A DNA stretch of 20,410 nt, taken from Cellulomonadaceae bacterium. GTDB lineage: Bacteria > Actinomycetota > Actinomycetes > Actinomycetales > Cellulomonadaceae. The position numbers and the translations under genes were made by a program. Location: the NCBI GenBank assembly GCA_031282935.1, contig JAITCS010000164.1, positions 1 through 20,410 of the forward strand, written 5' to 3'. Shown here piece by piece: positions 6,112 through 13,698 of this stretch (positions are counted from its first letter, which is position 1; each line of letters begins with the position of its first letter). The notes below the pieces were generated by a model. It saw only the letters and a program-made list of their open reading frames with translations, was not told the origin of the DNA and made no database searches.

Positions 6112-6209
6112 ATCGCCGTCCGGTTCGGGAGTGCCGCCAAGCACACCCAAATGTCATAGCTCGTTGTGCGTTTTTAGGCCACTGTACCCGCCCAACCCGA
6201 GTGTAAAGA

Positions 6210-6228
6210 TGCGCGGTGCAACCGCGCA
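6210..6228. terminator. hairpin in the convergent crgA-rhomboid gap
   Basis: TGCGCGGT, loop GCA, ACCGCGCA form a perfect 8-bp stem in the 154-bp gap between convergent crgA and the rhomboid gene. No clear T-run follows, so it is only a possible bidirectional terminator. The same 18 bases recur at 14575-14592, so it is also a dispersed repeat. A second hairpin, GGTTGAT/ATCAACC, lies at 6245-6259. Confidence 0.4.
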
Positions 6229-6265
6229 AGTGCGCCCCACCTGTGGTTGATGATCAACCGCGCAA

Positions 6266-7549
6266 TTAGGCGCTGCGGATTAGGGCTAACCAGCCCGAGG
6301 TGTCGTAGCGCAGGAAGGCAGCCAGGGTCAGCAGCGCCAGCACAGCGATGGGCAGACCCCAAGCGACCGCCTTGCTGAGCGCGGTGTTTCGGCTGACGGC
6401 GGCCTTAATTGGCGTCTGGGTTGCAGTCGAACCCACCGTGACAACCTGCGCGGAAGCTTGGCCCGCAATCATGCCCGATTCTTCCAGCGGCAGAGCGCTA
6501 GCCGCATCACCACCAGCACCGCTAGCAGTATAAGGCCCAACAACTCCAGATGACCCACTAGGACTTCCAGGCCCGAGCGCGCCAGCAGCATAGGGCCCGC
6601 CAACGGGCCCGGAAACATAAGAACCACCCGCACCAGCAACAACGCCAGGAGTATAAGGTCCACCGGCACTTCCAGGCCCACTAACACCAATACCTGAGCC
6701 GCTTCGGAGTCCGCGAGCGCCAGCACCTACGCCGCCAGCGCGGCGACCACCGAACATTCGGCCCAAAAGCGACGGCGCGTGCGCGTAGGCGTAACCCATC
6801 GCCAGCCCCACCGCGAAGCCGCCGAGGTGCGCCTGCCAGGCGATGCCCGGCACCACAAACCCCAGCACGGCGTTGATCGCGATCAGCCCCAAAATACTCC
6901 GCACCGACGACCCGGCCCGCTTCAACACTGGAATCAGCGCCCCGAACAGCCCGAACACGATCCCCGACGCCCCGACCACGGGCGTGTACCAGCCGCCGCC
7001 CTGCACCAGCGGCCCTTGAGCCAGCAGCAGGAAACCCACCGAGCCGCCGAGCGCCGTCAGTAGGCACAGGGTGGCGAATCGGGCATGGCCCAGCGCGCGC
7101 TCCAAAATCTGCCCGCACTGGTAAAAGGCCATCATGTTGAACAGAATATGCCCGATAAACCCGGTCGAGTGCAAGAACGCGGCCGTGAGGAAACGCCAAG
7201 GCTGGGTGGCCCCGATGAAAGGCGAGAACGCGAACATTTGCGTCCACCTGCCCTGCGTAATCCACTGCAGCGCGAAACTCGCCACACACAGCCCGATGAT
7301 GCCGTAGGTGACGTAGAGTTTGGCCGGAATCCGTCCCCCGAACATGGAGCGCCGCTCGGGCATGGCTTTTTGGGCACCCGAAACACAGCCCTCGCACTGC
7401 ACTCCCACTGCGGCGGGGCGCATGTCTTCGGGACAGATGTGCCGGTCACAGCGCTGACACCGGACATAAGTGACCCTCTCCGGGTGCCGGTAGCACACCG
7501 GCGCGTCCGCAACGCCAGGCTGAACCCCCGCCCCGTGACTAAGGCTCAA
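6266..7549 (-). CDS. rhomboid family intramembrane serine protease with zinc finger and Gly/Ser linker
   Basis: A 427-residue rhomboid protease. Residues 19-55 are the B-box-type zinc finger common in actinobacterial rhomboids (C19, H22, C31, C34, C39, C52, C55); the usual second Cys of CP.C is Asp here (CPED). Six helices follow (~75-258) with H134/N138 in HILFNM, catalytic S195 in GASG and H241 in AHLGG. Unusual is a ~130-residue low-complexity linker (264-395) with repeated GPY and GPGS motifs before a seventh helix (~395-412); relatives normally have only a short link. The TTG start at 7549 overlaps the ppiA stop by 11 bases; no strong ribosome site is visible, so it is probably coupled to ppiA. 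Confidence 0.9.
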   Translation of the reverse strand: MSLSHGAGVQPGVADAPVCYRHPERVTYVRCQRCDRHICPEDMRPAAVGVQCEGCVSGAQKAMPERRSMFGGRIPAKLYVTYGIIGLCVASFALQWITQGRWTQMFAFSPFIGATQPWRFLTAAFLHSTGFIGHILFNMMAFYQCGQILERALGHARFATLCLLTALGGSVGFLLLAQGPLVQGGGWYTPVVGASGIVFGLFGALIPVLKRAGSSVRSILGLIAINAVLGFVVPGIAWQAHLGGFAVGLAMGYAYAHAPSLLGRMFGGRRAGGVGAGARGLRSGSGIGVSGPGSAGGPYTPGVVAGAGGSYVSGPVGGPYAAGALGPGSPSGSSGVVGPYTASGAGGDAASALPLEESGMIAGQASAQVVTVGSTATQTPIKAAVSRNTALSKAVAWGLPIAVLALLTLAAFLRYDTSGWLALIRSA

Positions 7550-8078
7550 CGGTCACCGAGTTAATGGTCACGGGCTGCCGTGGCCTATCCCCAGCCCCGG
7601 TGGGCACTGCCTCAATCTGGTCAACCACCCGCTTGGACTCTTCGTCGGCCACCTCCCCAAAAATGGTGTGCTTGCCGTTGAGGTGCGGGGTTTTCGTCGT
7701 CGTAATAAAGAACTGCGAACCGTTGGTGCCCTCAGCCGCCCCCGTGATCGGGTTGCGCCGCTTGCCGGCGTTCGCCATAGCCAACAGGTACGGGCGGTCA
7801 AAAGCCAACCCCGAACCCACCTCGTCGTCGAACTGATAACCGGGGCCGCCCGTGCCAGTGCCCAGCGGGTCCCCGCCCTGAATCATGAAGCCGGAAATCA
7901 CGCGGTGGAACGGCACGCCGTCATACAAAGGCGCAGTGGTTTTGGCGCCCGTGCGCGGGTCGGTCCATTCCTTAGCGCCCGTGGCCAAATCAGTGAAGTT
8001 GCGCACAGTTTTGGGCGCCTCGTTGGGGAACAGGTTTAGCCGAATATCCCCATAGTTTGTGTGTAAAGTTGCCACCAT
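7539..8078 (-). CDS. ppiA: peptidyl-prolyl cis-trans isomerase, cyclophilin type
   Basis: A 179-residue cytoplasmic cyclophilin that catalyses proline isomerisation. Signatures in order: [39 protein letters not shown] (catalytic Arg), [22 protein letters not shown] and [12 protein letters not shown]. There is no signal peptide. Start ATG 8078 was chosen because AAGGAG lies ten bases upstream; the in-frame TTG nine bases earlier sits on that site. It is the first gene of a ppiA-rhomboid operon and is divergent from the alanine-rich gene. The location next to rhomboid and crgA matches ppiA near the origin in other actinobacteria. Confidence 0.96.
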   Translation of the reverse strand: MVATLHTNYGDIRLNLFPNEAPKTVRNFTDLATGAKEWTDPRTGAKTTAPLYDGVPFHRVISGFMIQGGDPLGTGTGGPGYQFDDEVGSGLAFDRPYLLAMANAGKRRNPITGAAEGTNGSQFFITTTKTPHLNGKHTIFGEVADEESKRVVDQIEAVPTGAGDRPRQPVTINSVTVEP

Positions 8079-8101
8079 TTGACTCAATCTCCTTACGGCG
8101 C

Positions 8102-8117
8102 TGAAAAAATATTTTCA
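8102..8117. repeat. AT-rich inverted repeat in the ppiA/alanine-rich divergent promoter region
   Basis: TGAAAA, AATA, TTTTCA form an inverted repeat midway between the two divergent genes. On the minus strand, TATTTT within it could be the ppiA -10 with TTCACG 18 bases upstream as -35. It may be an operator or just promoter DNA. Confidence 0.35.
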
Positions 8118-8119
8118 AC

Positions 8120-8147
8120 TTAACCCTAGCGTGAACGGGCAGATAAT
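8120..8147 (+). promoter_or_regulatory. candidate promoter of the alanine-rich protein gene
   Basis: TTAACC (8120-8125), 16 bases, then GATAAT (8142-8147). A start site near 8154 would place the ribosome site AGGTGG (8154-8159) at the very 5' end, followed by GTG 8167. This makes the more upstream GTG at 8131 unlikely as the true start. Confidence 0.45.
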
Positions 8148-8166
8148 CCTAGCAGGTGGCAACATA

Positions 8167-10419
8167 GTGCCTATGTCGCGTATACATGAGCCGGAAAACG
8201 ACGGCCTTTTGGTAGATATCGAACCCATCGAGCTCGCGGAGACCAGCAGTGGCGGGCATAACTTTGGGAAATTTGGAAAGCGGGCGGCTGAGGTGGCGGC
8301 GGTCGCCATCGGCGCCGACCTAGCTAAAAACGCCGTCGAGGACGCGGTAAAGCATCACGCCGCCAAGCAGGCAGGTAACATTGCGGCCTCTGCGGCCAAG
8401 GGTGTCGCCGAGCATTTCGTGAAGCGGGCAGCCGCCGATGCGGTCGTCGGGGATGACGACGAGGGTGGCACTGGCCCGGTCGCTGCCACCGCGCATTGGG
8501 CGGAGCCGTTAGCCAAGGACGCTTGGGAGTGGCTCAAGCCCAAGGTGGAGCGCATTGCCGCCGCCTCGCTAGTAGAGAACGCTGCCGCTAAGGTCGCCGG
8601 TGGGCGTGCGGGTGGTTTCGGAGGCGGTTTGAAGGCGCGATCCGCTGACACCGATACATCGGCATCATCGGCGCACGGCAAATTAGTGGAGGAAGTAATG
8701 CCGCACTTGACCAATATTGTGGACGACGCCGCCGAGCGGAAAGCCGCCCGGATGGCAGCCCAGATGATGGCGCACCAAGTGGCCGAACACTTTGCCGCCT
8801 CGGAGGCCGCCGATGCGAAGGCCGCTGCCCATGTGGCGAACCTCGCCGACTTAGCTCAAATTGACAGCACCAAAGCCGCCCACGCGGCCGCTAAGGCTGC
8901 CAAGATTACGCGCGCCAAAGCACGCGAGGCCGCCCGCGCTGCGAAAGCTGCCAAGGTGATCAAGCCCGCTAAGGGTGACCATATCACTCTGATTGCCGCC
9001 GAGGCAGTAGCCGAGCCGGATCATCACCATTGCAAACGGCACATTTTGTTGGCGTTAATGCTCGCCGGTGGCGCTGCCGCTTACGCCTACTGGCGCCGCA
9101 ACAATGCGCTGACCAACGACCCTTGGGCGGAGCCTTGGGAGCATGACGACAACCCCGACGCCCGCGATGTCGCAGGTGACACCGCAGAGCGCATCGGTGC
9201 GGCGGCAGGTTTGGCCGTGGCTCGTGGTCGGGAGGCGGCGGCTCGCGCTAAGGAATGGACCACCGATTTGCGGGCGCGCCATTTGCGCGATGACGACAGC
9301 GAGGACGCTTTGGTTTTGCACGACACTTTCCTAGACAGCCCTGACGCAGCCGCCCCGCTCAGCGTGGTGGTGGTTTCTGACCACGAAGCGCTGCAAGGCA
9401 AGGTACATCACCACGCGCACAACGCTTGGCACGCTGTTTCCAGCCACGCCGCCACCCTGGCGGAGCACGCTGGCAAGTGGGCCACCGGCGAGGCGGAGCA
9501 CCTCAGCGGCGAGGCCAAGACCGCCGTCGAGGCTGAGGCGCACAAGTTGCGCGAAGGCGCCCGCGACGCTGTGGACAAGACGGCCGCGAAGTTGAAAGAA
9601 TCCGCTGTCGCTGAGGCCCACAAGCTCGGCGAGGCCACCAAGGCTAAGGCCCATGTTGAGGCGCTGCGTCTTGAGGATGGTGCCCGACACCTGGCCGGTG
9701 AGGCGAAGGTGAAGGCCGGGGCGGAGGCACGCAAGCTGCGCGACGACGCCGCCGACCACGCCCGCAAGTTGGCGGAGGTCGCCAAGGTCAAGGCCGAGGA
9801 TGAAGCACGCAAACTTGCGGAAGCCGCCAAGCCCATCGCCGAGGCGCAAGCGATCAAGTTAGCCGGAGCCGCTGGCCGCCTGGCTGCCGACGCCCGCGAA
9901 AAGGCCGAAACCTCAGGTAAAGCCGCTGCTCAGTGGGCTAACGCCGAAAAGCCAAGAGCTGAAGCTGCCGTGCGTGCCGCCGGAGGTGCCGTGTCGAAGG
10001 CCGCTAATGCTGTTGAAGATGCTGCCAAGAACCTCGGCGAACGCACCGCCCGCGAGTACCACAAGGTCGAGCCGGAGGTGGTGGCCGATGTGAAGCGCGG
10101 CGCCCACGAGGCCCGCGTGGAGACCTCGCACCTGGCTGACGAGGTCGGCGCTGCCGCCGCCCGCTTGGCCCGCGAGGTTGGTCCCAAGCTCGAGGGCGCG
10201 GTTGAGGCGGCGGCCACTTCTGCGGCCCCGCACTTGGCCGACGCGGCTGCTGCTGCGAACGACAAGGTACACACTTTCGCCACCGACGCTGGGCCGGATT
10301 TGGCCGAGATCGCGGCGCGCGTACACGAGGCTGCGGAGCACGCTGCCAGTGCGGCTGCTTTGAAGGCGGCCGATACCGCTGCTGACCTCACCAACGACGT
10401 CCGCGACCGCGAGGCTTAG
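8167..10419 (+). CDS. large alanine-rich coiled-coil protein with one central membrane helix
   Basis: About 750 residues; I recognise no family. Composition is dominated by Ala, Glu, Lys, Asp and His. Residues ~1-30 are acidic (RIHEPENDGLLVDIEPIE). Residues ~30-290 are helical and Ala-rich. A single membrane helix (~293-310, HILLALMLAGGAAAYAYW) is followed by RRNN and NDPWAEPWEHDD, a pattern like the helix-then-DLW ending of the small protein at 10645. The C-terminal ~430 residues are LEA/apolipoprotein-like: EARKL-type motifs recur at 11- and 15-residue spacing around 440-590, the spacing of right-handed coiled coils. There is no signal peptide. GTG 8167 has AGGTGG seven bases upstream; ATG 8173 and GTG 8131 are alternatives. 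A repeat follows 12 bases after the stop. A structural or envelope-stress role is speculation. Confidence 0.75.
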   Translation: MPMSRIHEPENDGLLVDIEPIELAETSSGGHNFGKFGKRAAEVAAVAIGADLAKNAVEDAVKHHAAKQAGNIAASAAKGVAEHFVKRAAADAVVGDDDEGGTGPVAATAHWAEPLAKDAWEWLKPKVERIAAASLVENAAAKVAGGRAGGFGGGLKARSADTDTSASSAHGKLVEEVMPHLTNIVDDAAERKAARMAAQMMAHQVAEHFAASEAADAKAAAHVANLADLAQIDSTKAAHAAAKAAKITRAKAREAARAAKAAKVIKPAKGDHITLIAAEAVAEPDHHHCKRHILLALMLAGGAAAYAYWRRNNALTNDPWAEPWEHDDNPDARDVAGDTAERIGAAAGLAVARGREAAARAKEWTTDLRARHLRDDDSEDALVLHDTFLDSPDAAAPLSVVVVSDHEALQGKVHHHAHNAWHAVSSHAATLAEHAGKWATGEAEHLSGEAKTAVEAEAHKLREGARDAVDKTAAKLKESAVAEAHKLGEATKAKAHVEALRLEDGARHLAGEAKVKAGAEARKLRDDAADHARKLAEVAKVKAEDEARKLAEAAKPIAEAQAIKLAGAAGRLAADAREKAETSGKAAAQWANAEKPRAEAAVRAAGGAVSKAANAVEDAAKNLGERTAREYHKVEPEVVADVKRGAHEARVETSHLADEVGAAAARLAREVGPKLEGAVEAAATSAAPHLADAAAAANDKVHTFATDAGPDLAEIAARVHEAAEHAASAAALKAADTAADLTNDVRDREA

Positions 10420-10431
10420 CCGCCGCACTGC

Positions 10432-10532
10432 TGGTTGAGCCTGTGGCGGTCGCTGCGCTCCCTATTCCCTCCTGGCCCTCGGTAGAATCCGCAAGCGGCC
10501 TCTACACTCGGCCTGCGTCGGTCACCGAAACC
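10432..10532 (+). repeat. 101-bp long form of the dispersed repeat, copy A
   Basis: Begins TGGTTGAGCCTGT and ends CGAAACC, the halves of the short palindromic repeat, with ~81 bases between them (for example CTCCCTATTCCCTCC and GGTAGAATCCGC). The other copy is inverted at 14706-14806; I count about six differences over 101 bases. It starts 12 bases after the stop of the alanine-rich gene. Confidence 0.92.
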
Positions 10533-10540
10533 ACCACCCC

Positions 10541-10616
10541 GGTGGTTGAGCCGCCCCGGTGGTTGAGCCGCCCCGGTGGTTGAGCCGCCCCGGTGGTTGA
10601 GCCTGTCGAAACCACC
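10541..10616 (+). repeat. three 17-bp tandem half-repeats plus one full palindrome
   Basis: GGTGGTTGAGCCGCCCC is repeated exactly three times (10541-10557, 10558-10574, 10575-10591). A complete 25-bp palindrome of the family, GGTGGTTGAG to CGAAACCACC, follows at 10592-10616. The array ends 16 bases before the ribosome site of the DLW-39 gene, so it must be in or just upstream of its leader. Confidence 0.93.
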
Positions 10617-10644
10617 ATCCTCGAACCCAACGAAAGGCACTACA

Positions 10645-10836
10645 TTGACAAAGCAATGCAAATGCTCCAAGCGCGGCCACTGTTCCAAGGGCAAGCGCGC
10701 CCACTGCCAAGCCGGTGGCAACCTGGCAGCGATCTTGTTCATCGCCGCCGCCGCCGTCGCGGCCTGGAAAAAGTACAACGAGGCTAAAGCGGGCCGCGAC
10801 CTCTGGACTGAGGTGACGGACTCCGTTCCCGACTAA
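10645..10836 (+). CDS. DLW-39-type small membrane protein with Cys-rich N-terminus
   Basis: A 63-residue protein. The C-terminal half has one membrane helix (NLAAILFIAAAAVAAW), a basic KKYNEAKAG turn and DLWTEVTDSVPD, the ending of the small actinobacterial DLW-39 family usually found near gyrA and the origin; function unknown. The N-terminus adds MTKQCKCSKRGHCSKGKR and AHC: four Cys and two His among 21 residues with many Lys/Arg, a possible small metal site that I do not know from this family. TTG 10645 was chosen because GAAAGG lies seven bases upstream; longer frames start inside the repeat array. A strong terminator follows the stop. Confidence 0.8.
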   Translation: MTKQCKCSKRGHCSKGKRAHCQAGGNLAAILFIAAAAVAAWKKYNEAKAGRDLWTEVTDSVPD

Positions 10837-10853
10837 CACTCGGGTGAGGCACG

Positions 10854-10893
10854 AAACCGGCGTTGGGCTTGCAAAGACCCAGCGCCGGTTTTT
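10854..10893 (+). terminator. intrinsic terminator after the DLW-39 gene
   Basis: Stem arms ACCGGCGTTGGG and CCCAGCGCCGGT (one G-T pair), ten-base loop, then TTTTT at 10889-10893. It lies 18 bases after the stop codon. Confidence 0.9.
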
Positions 10894-10916
10894 CTCCGTT
10901 GGTTGAGCTCAGTCAA

Positions 10917-10973
10917 GGTGGTTTCGACAGGCTCAACCACCGAGTGTCCCGTTGGTTGAGCCTGTCGAAACCA
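10917..10973. repeat. two short palindromic repeats between DLW-39 and dapL
   Basis: One 25-bp copy (GGTGGTTTCGAC to CTCAACCACC) at 10917-10941 and a second of opposite written orientation, TGGTTGAGCC to CGAAACCA, at 10953-10973. They lie in the convergent gap downstream of the terminator and of dapL (stop at 11006) and could act as transcript ends for dapL. Confidence 0.88.
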
Positions 10974-11005
10974 CTGGGGGTCTGGAAACCACCCGACGCC
11001 GTCGC

Positions 11006-12211
11006 TCAGACCTGCAAGGCCTTCAGCCGCTCGCAGGCTTCGACGATGTCAGCGCGGTGCCCAAAGGCCGAGAACCGAATATACCCCTCCCCAGCCGGAC
11101 CAAACCCAGCGCCAGGGGTTGTCACCACATGGCACTTTTCGAGGATGTCACTGAACACCTGCCAACTGTCCCGCCCAGGGAAATGCGCCCAGATGTAGGG
11201 CGAGTTCTCCCCACCAACCGAGGTTATCCCCAAGTCCGTAATGGCTCGCTTTATCAGTTTGGCATTTTCGAGATAAAAGTCGGTGCCCGCCCGCATTTCG
11301 CGCAAACCGTCCGGGTCTAGAGAAGCCAAACCTCCGGCTTGGGCCACATTGGAAGCGCCGTTGAATATGGTACCAGAAATACGGTGCCAGTCGGCGTTGA
11401 CACTTTCGCCGCTTTGGTATTGGAGTTCTTTGGGCACCACAGACCACCCCAGGCGTACACCGGTAAAACCGATAGGCTTTGAGAACGAATTGAGTTCGAT
11501 AGCGCAGGTGACGGCGTCAGGGATATCGTAAATGGTTTTCGGCAATTCCGGGTCGCGGATAAACTCGCTATATGCGGCATCGTAAATAATAATGCAACCT
11601 TTTTCGATGGCCATTGCCACGAGGTTTTCTAGTTGTTCCCGGGTTGCCACAGCGCCGGTTGGGTTATTCGGGGAACAGAAATACACCAAACTGCCCGCAG
11701 GCACTTTAGAAAGATCAGGGAAGTAGCCATTTTCTGCCGTGCAAGGTAAATAGGTTATGCCATTATACCCATTGCCGTTCCAGCCCCCGGCGGCGCCTAT
11801 CAAAACAGAGCCGTCCACATAAACCGGATATGACGGGTCTTGCACTGTCACCGGGTTTTCCGAACCAAACATGACCTGCAAACGCCCAATATCGCACTTA
11901 GCGCCGTCGGAAATAAAAATCTCAGAAATATCGAATTTGCCGTCATAGAACACTTCCGAGATCCGCTCGCGCAAAGTGGGCAAACCTTCATCCTGATAAC
12001 CGGAATAACCCGCCTCCGTGCCCAACCTCTGAGCCTCAGCAACTAACCCGGCAGTCACATGCGGCGTAAGCGGTTCGGTGGTGTTCCCAATTCCCAGGCT
12101 GATAATGTTAGCCTCTGGGTGCGCCTGGGCAAACTCCCGCCGCCGTTTCGCAATTTCGGGGAACAAATACCCGGCCTTCAAATTAGCCAAATCGCTATTA
12201 CGCTTAACCAT
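11006..12211 (-). CDS. dapL: LL-diaminopimelate aminotransferase
   Basis: A 401-residue class I/II PLP aminotransferase that converts tetrahydrodipicolinate and glutamate directly to LL-diaminopimelate, bypassing the succinylated or acetylated dapC/D/E steps. Full-length DapL hallmarks: GYLFPEIAKRR, SLGIGNTTEPL, FISDGAKCDIGRLQ (~99-112), DPSYPVYVDGS, CSPNNPTG (179-186), D211 in YDAAYSEFI, and the PLP lysine K245 in SFSKPIGFTGVRLG. The C-terminal NSPYIWAHFPG and GFGPAGEGYIRFSAFG are also typical. ATG 12211 gives the expected N-terminus; the ribosome site is weak (GAAAGACG). It lies 51 bp downstream of lysA on the same strand, so the pair makes LL-DAP and then lysine; a dapF epimerase must be elsewhere. 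Base composition looks lower in GC than crgA or rhomboid. Confidence 0.96.
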   Translation of the reverse strand: MVKRNSDLANLKAGYLFPEIAKRRREFAQAHPEANIISLGIGNTTEPLTPHVTAGLVAEAQRLGTEAGYSGYQDEGLPTLRERISEVFYDGKFDISEIFISDGAKCDIGRLQVMFGSENPVTVQDPSYPVYVDGSVLIGAAGGWNGNGYNGITYLPCTAENGYFPDLSKVPAGSLVYFCSPNNPTGAVATREQLENLVAMAIEKGCIIIYDAAYSEFIRDPELPKTIYDIPDAVTCAIELNSFSKPIGFTGVRLGWSVVPKELQYQSGESVNADWHRISGTIFNGASNVAQAGGLASLDPDGLREMRAGTDFYLENAKLIKRAITDLGITSVGGENSPYIWAHFPGRDSWQVFSDILEKCHVVTTPGAGFGPAGEGYIRFSAFGHRADIVEACERLKALQV

Positions 12212-12218
12212 AATTGTC

Positions 12219-12275
12219 GTCTTTCGTAGAGGTCTTTCGTAGAAGTCTTTCCAAAAATCTATCTAAAAGTCTTTC
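12219..12275. repeat. GTCTTTC tandem repeats between lysA and dapL
   Basis: GTCTTTCGTAGAG (12219-12231) and GTCTTTCGTAGAA (12232-12244) are 13-bp tandem units. GTCTTTC recurs at 12245 and again at 12269, within the last codons of lysA (read there as KDF). The array fills most of the 51-bp gap and forms the leader of dapL. It may be slippage-born. Confidence 0.8.
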
Positions 12276-13540
12276 ACGCCAGCAAAGTCTAAAGTGGCAA
12301 AATAATCGGCCACAGTTTCCGGCCGCCGAATTTGAACAACCTCACCGTTTGCGCGCAGCAACAACTCCCCGCACCGCAATTTCCCGTTGTAATTGAATCC
12401 CATCGCCCGCCCGTGCGCCCCGGCGTCGTGAATAACCAGCAAATCCCCAGCCCCACCCTCAGCGGCAACCGAAATGGGGGGCAATACCCTGTCCTCTGCA
12501 AACTTGTCGTTATTCTCGCACAAGCTCCCCACCACATCGTAAGTTTGGGTGCCCTCATCGTTCTCTTTACCCGCAACGGTAATGTGATGATAAGCGCCGT
12601 ACATGCCTGGGCGCATCAAATCCGCCATTGAAGCATCAACGCCCACATATTCCCGATAAGTGTGCTTCTTGTGAATAGCTCGGGTAATCAACCAACCGTA
12701 AGGCCCGGTAACAACCCTGCCCCATTCCGTCCTTATCCCCATGCCAGCCAAACCCGCCGGAGTCAGAATCTCATCATAAACCCGCTTTATGCCATTGGCT
12801 AATTCCGAATAATCCAAAGGCTCTTTATCCAAGGTGTAGGGGATTCCAACCCCACCACCAAAGTTCACAAACTCCAGCGCTATGCCGAGTTTCTCTTTCA
12901 CCTCCACAGCCAACTCGAATAGCAGTTTAGCGGTTTCAATGTGGTAAGAAACGTCTAGTTCGTTAGAGGCCACCATCGTGTGCAACGCAAACCGCCGCAC
13001 GCCCTTTTCTTGCAACCTTTTGTAAGCCTCAAACAACTGATCCCTGGTGAGGCCGTATTTCGACTTGTGCGGTTCGCCTATTATGGCGTTGCCCTGCTTT
13101 AGGGAACCAGGGTTGTACCGCAAAGAAACTAAACTGGGCAGGCCCACTGTTTGCTCTAGGTAATCAATATGGGTAAAATCGTCCAAATTGATTATCGCAC
13201 CTAACTCTTCGGCTTTCTCGTACTCAAAGGCCGGAGTTTCGTTCGAGGTGAACATAATCTTTTCGCCGCTCAGGCCCGCACGCTGCGCCAAAAGCAATTC
13301 CGGGTAACTGGAACAGTCCGCCCCAAAACCCGCTTTCGCCAAAACTTTTAGAATGTACGGGTTCGGTAACGCTTTTACGGCGAAATAGTTCAGGTAGGCC
13401 GGGAAATCGGCAAACGCTTCGATGATTCGGTTCGCATTAGCGACAATAGCGGCTTCATCGTACAAATAAAAAGGGGTGGGAAACTCCCTGGCAACCTCTT
13501 CCAGCGCACCCTTTTGCAGCGGAAAAGTCTTTTGGCTCAT
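12263..13540 (-). CDS. lysA: diaminopimelate decarboxylase
   Basis: A 425-residue fold-III PLP decarboxylase making L-lysine from meso-diaminopimelate. The PLP lysine is K56 in FAVKALPNP. Also present are CSSYPELLLAQRAG, FTSNETP, RYNPGS, SKYGL, FVNFGGGVGIPY (phosphate-binding Gly run), EWGRVVTGPYG, MRPGMYGAYHHITV and the catalytic-Cys motif SLCENNDKFAEDRVLP. The GPYG and MYGAYHHITV version resembles the LysA class of Bacteroidetes and other DapL-using anaerobes more than the usual actinobacterial LysA; this is from memory. ATG 13540 gives the normal N-terminus (MSQKTFPLQ); ATG 13552 and GTG 13600 are possible. First gene of lysA-dapL; divergent from the gene at 13699. Confidence 0.95.
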   Translation of the reverse strand: MSQKTFPLQKGALEEVAREFPTPFYLYDEAAIVANANRIIEAFADFPAYLNYFAVKALPNPYILKVLAKAGFGADCSSYPELLLAQRAGLSGEKIMFTSNETPAFEYEKAEELGAIINLDDFTHIDYLEQTVGLPSLVSLRYNPGSLKQGNAIIGEPHKSKYGLTRDQLFEAYKRLQEKGVRRFALHTMVASNELDVSYHIETAKLLFELAVEVKEKLGIALEFVNFGGGVGIPYTLDKEPLDYSELANGIKRVYDEILTPAGLAGMGIRTEWGRVVTGPYGWLITRAIHKKHTYREYVGVDASMADLMRPGMYGAYHHITVAGKENDEGTQTYDVVGSLCENNDKFAEDRVLPPISVAAEGGAGDLLVIHDAGAHGRAMGFNYNGKLRCGELLLRANGEVVQIRRPETVADYFATLDFAGVKDF

Positions 13541-13698
13541 AACCGCAACCATAGCAGCGCCGTCGTAATCCGCAAGGATGCTGGCCGTGAGCCGAACCAC
13601 ACGCCCAAAAAATAAATCCGACCAATTTTCACATTCAGGGTGAACTCAGGGAAGCCCCTCATAGTTTTGGCCGCCTACGCCCTGCTAAAATTATCAGT

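Noticed and set aside
6112..6265. tRNA or small RNA in the crgA-rhomboid gap
   Set aside because: Only two short hairpins; no cloverleaf and no promoter seen.
9331..10428. Long minus-strand frames opposite the alanine-rich gene
   Set aside because: GC- and Ala-rich coding DNA leaves antisense frames open; these have no domain or ribosome site.
10416..10839. Minus-strand frames of 105-120 residues over the DLW-39 gene
   Set aside because: They read the repeat array and the antisense of the DLW-39 gene.
10917..10973. Attachment site or IS end
   Set aside because: The copies belong to the dispersed repeat family; no transposase, integrase or target duplication is visible in the window.
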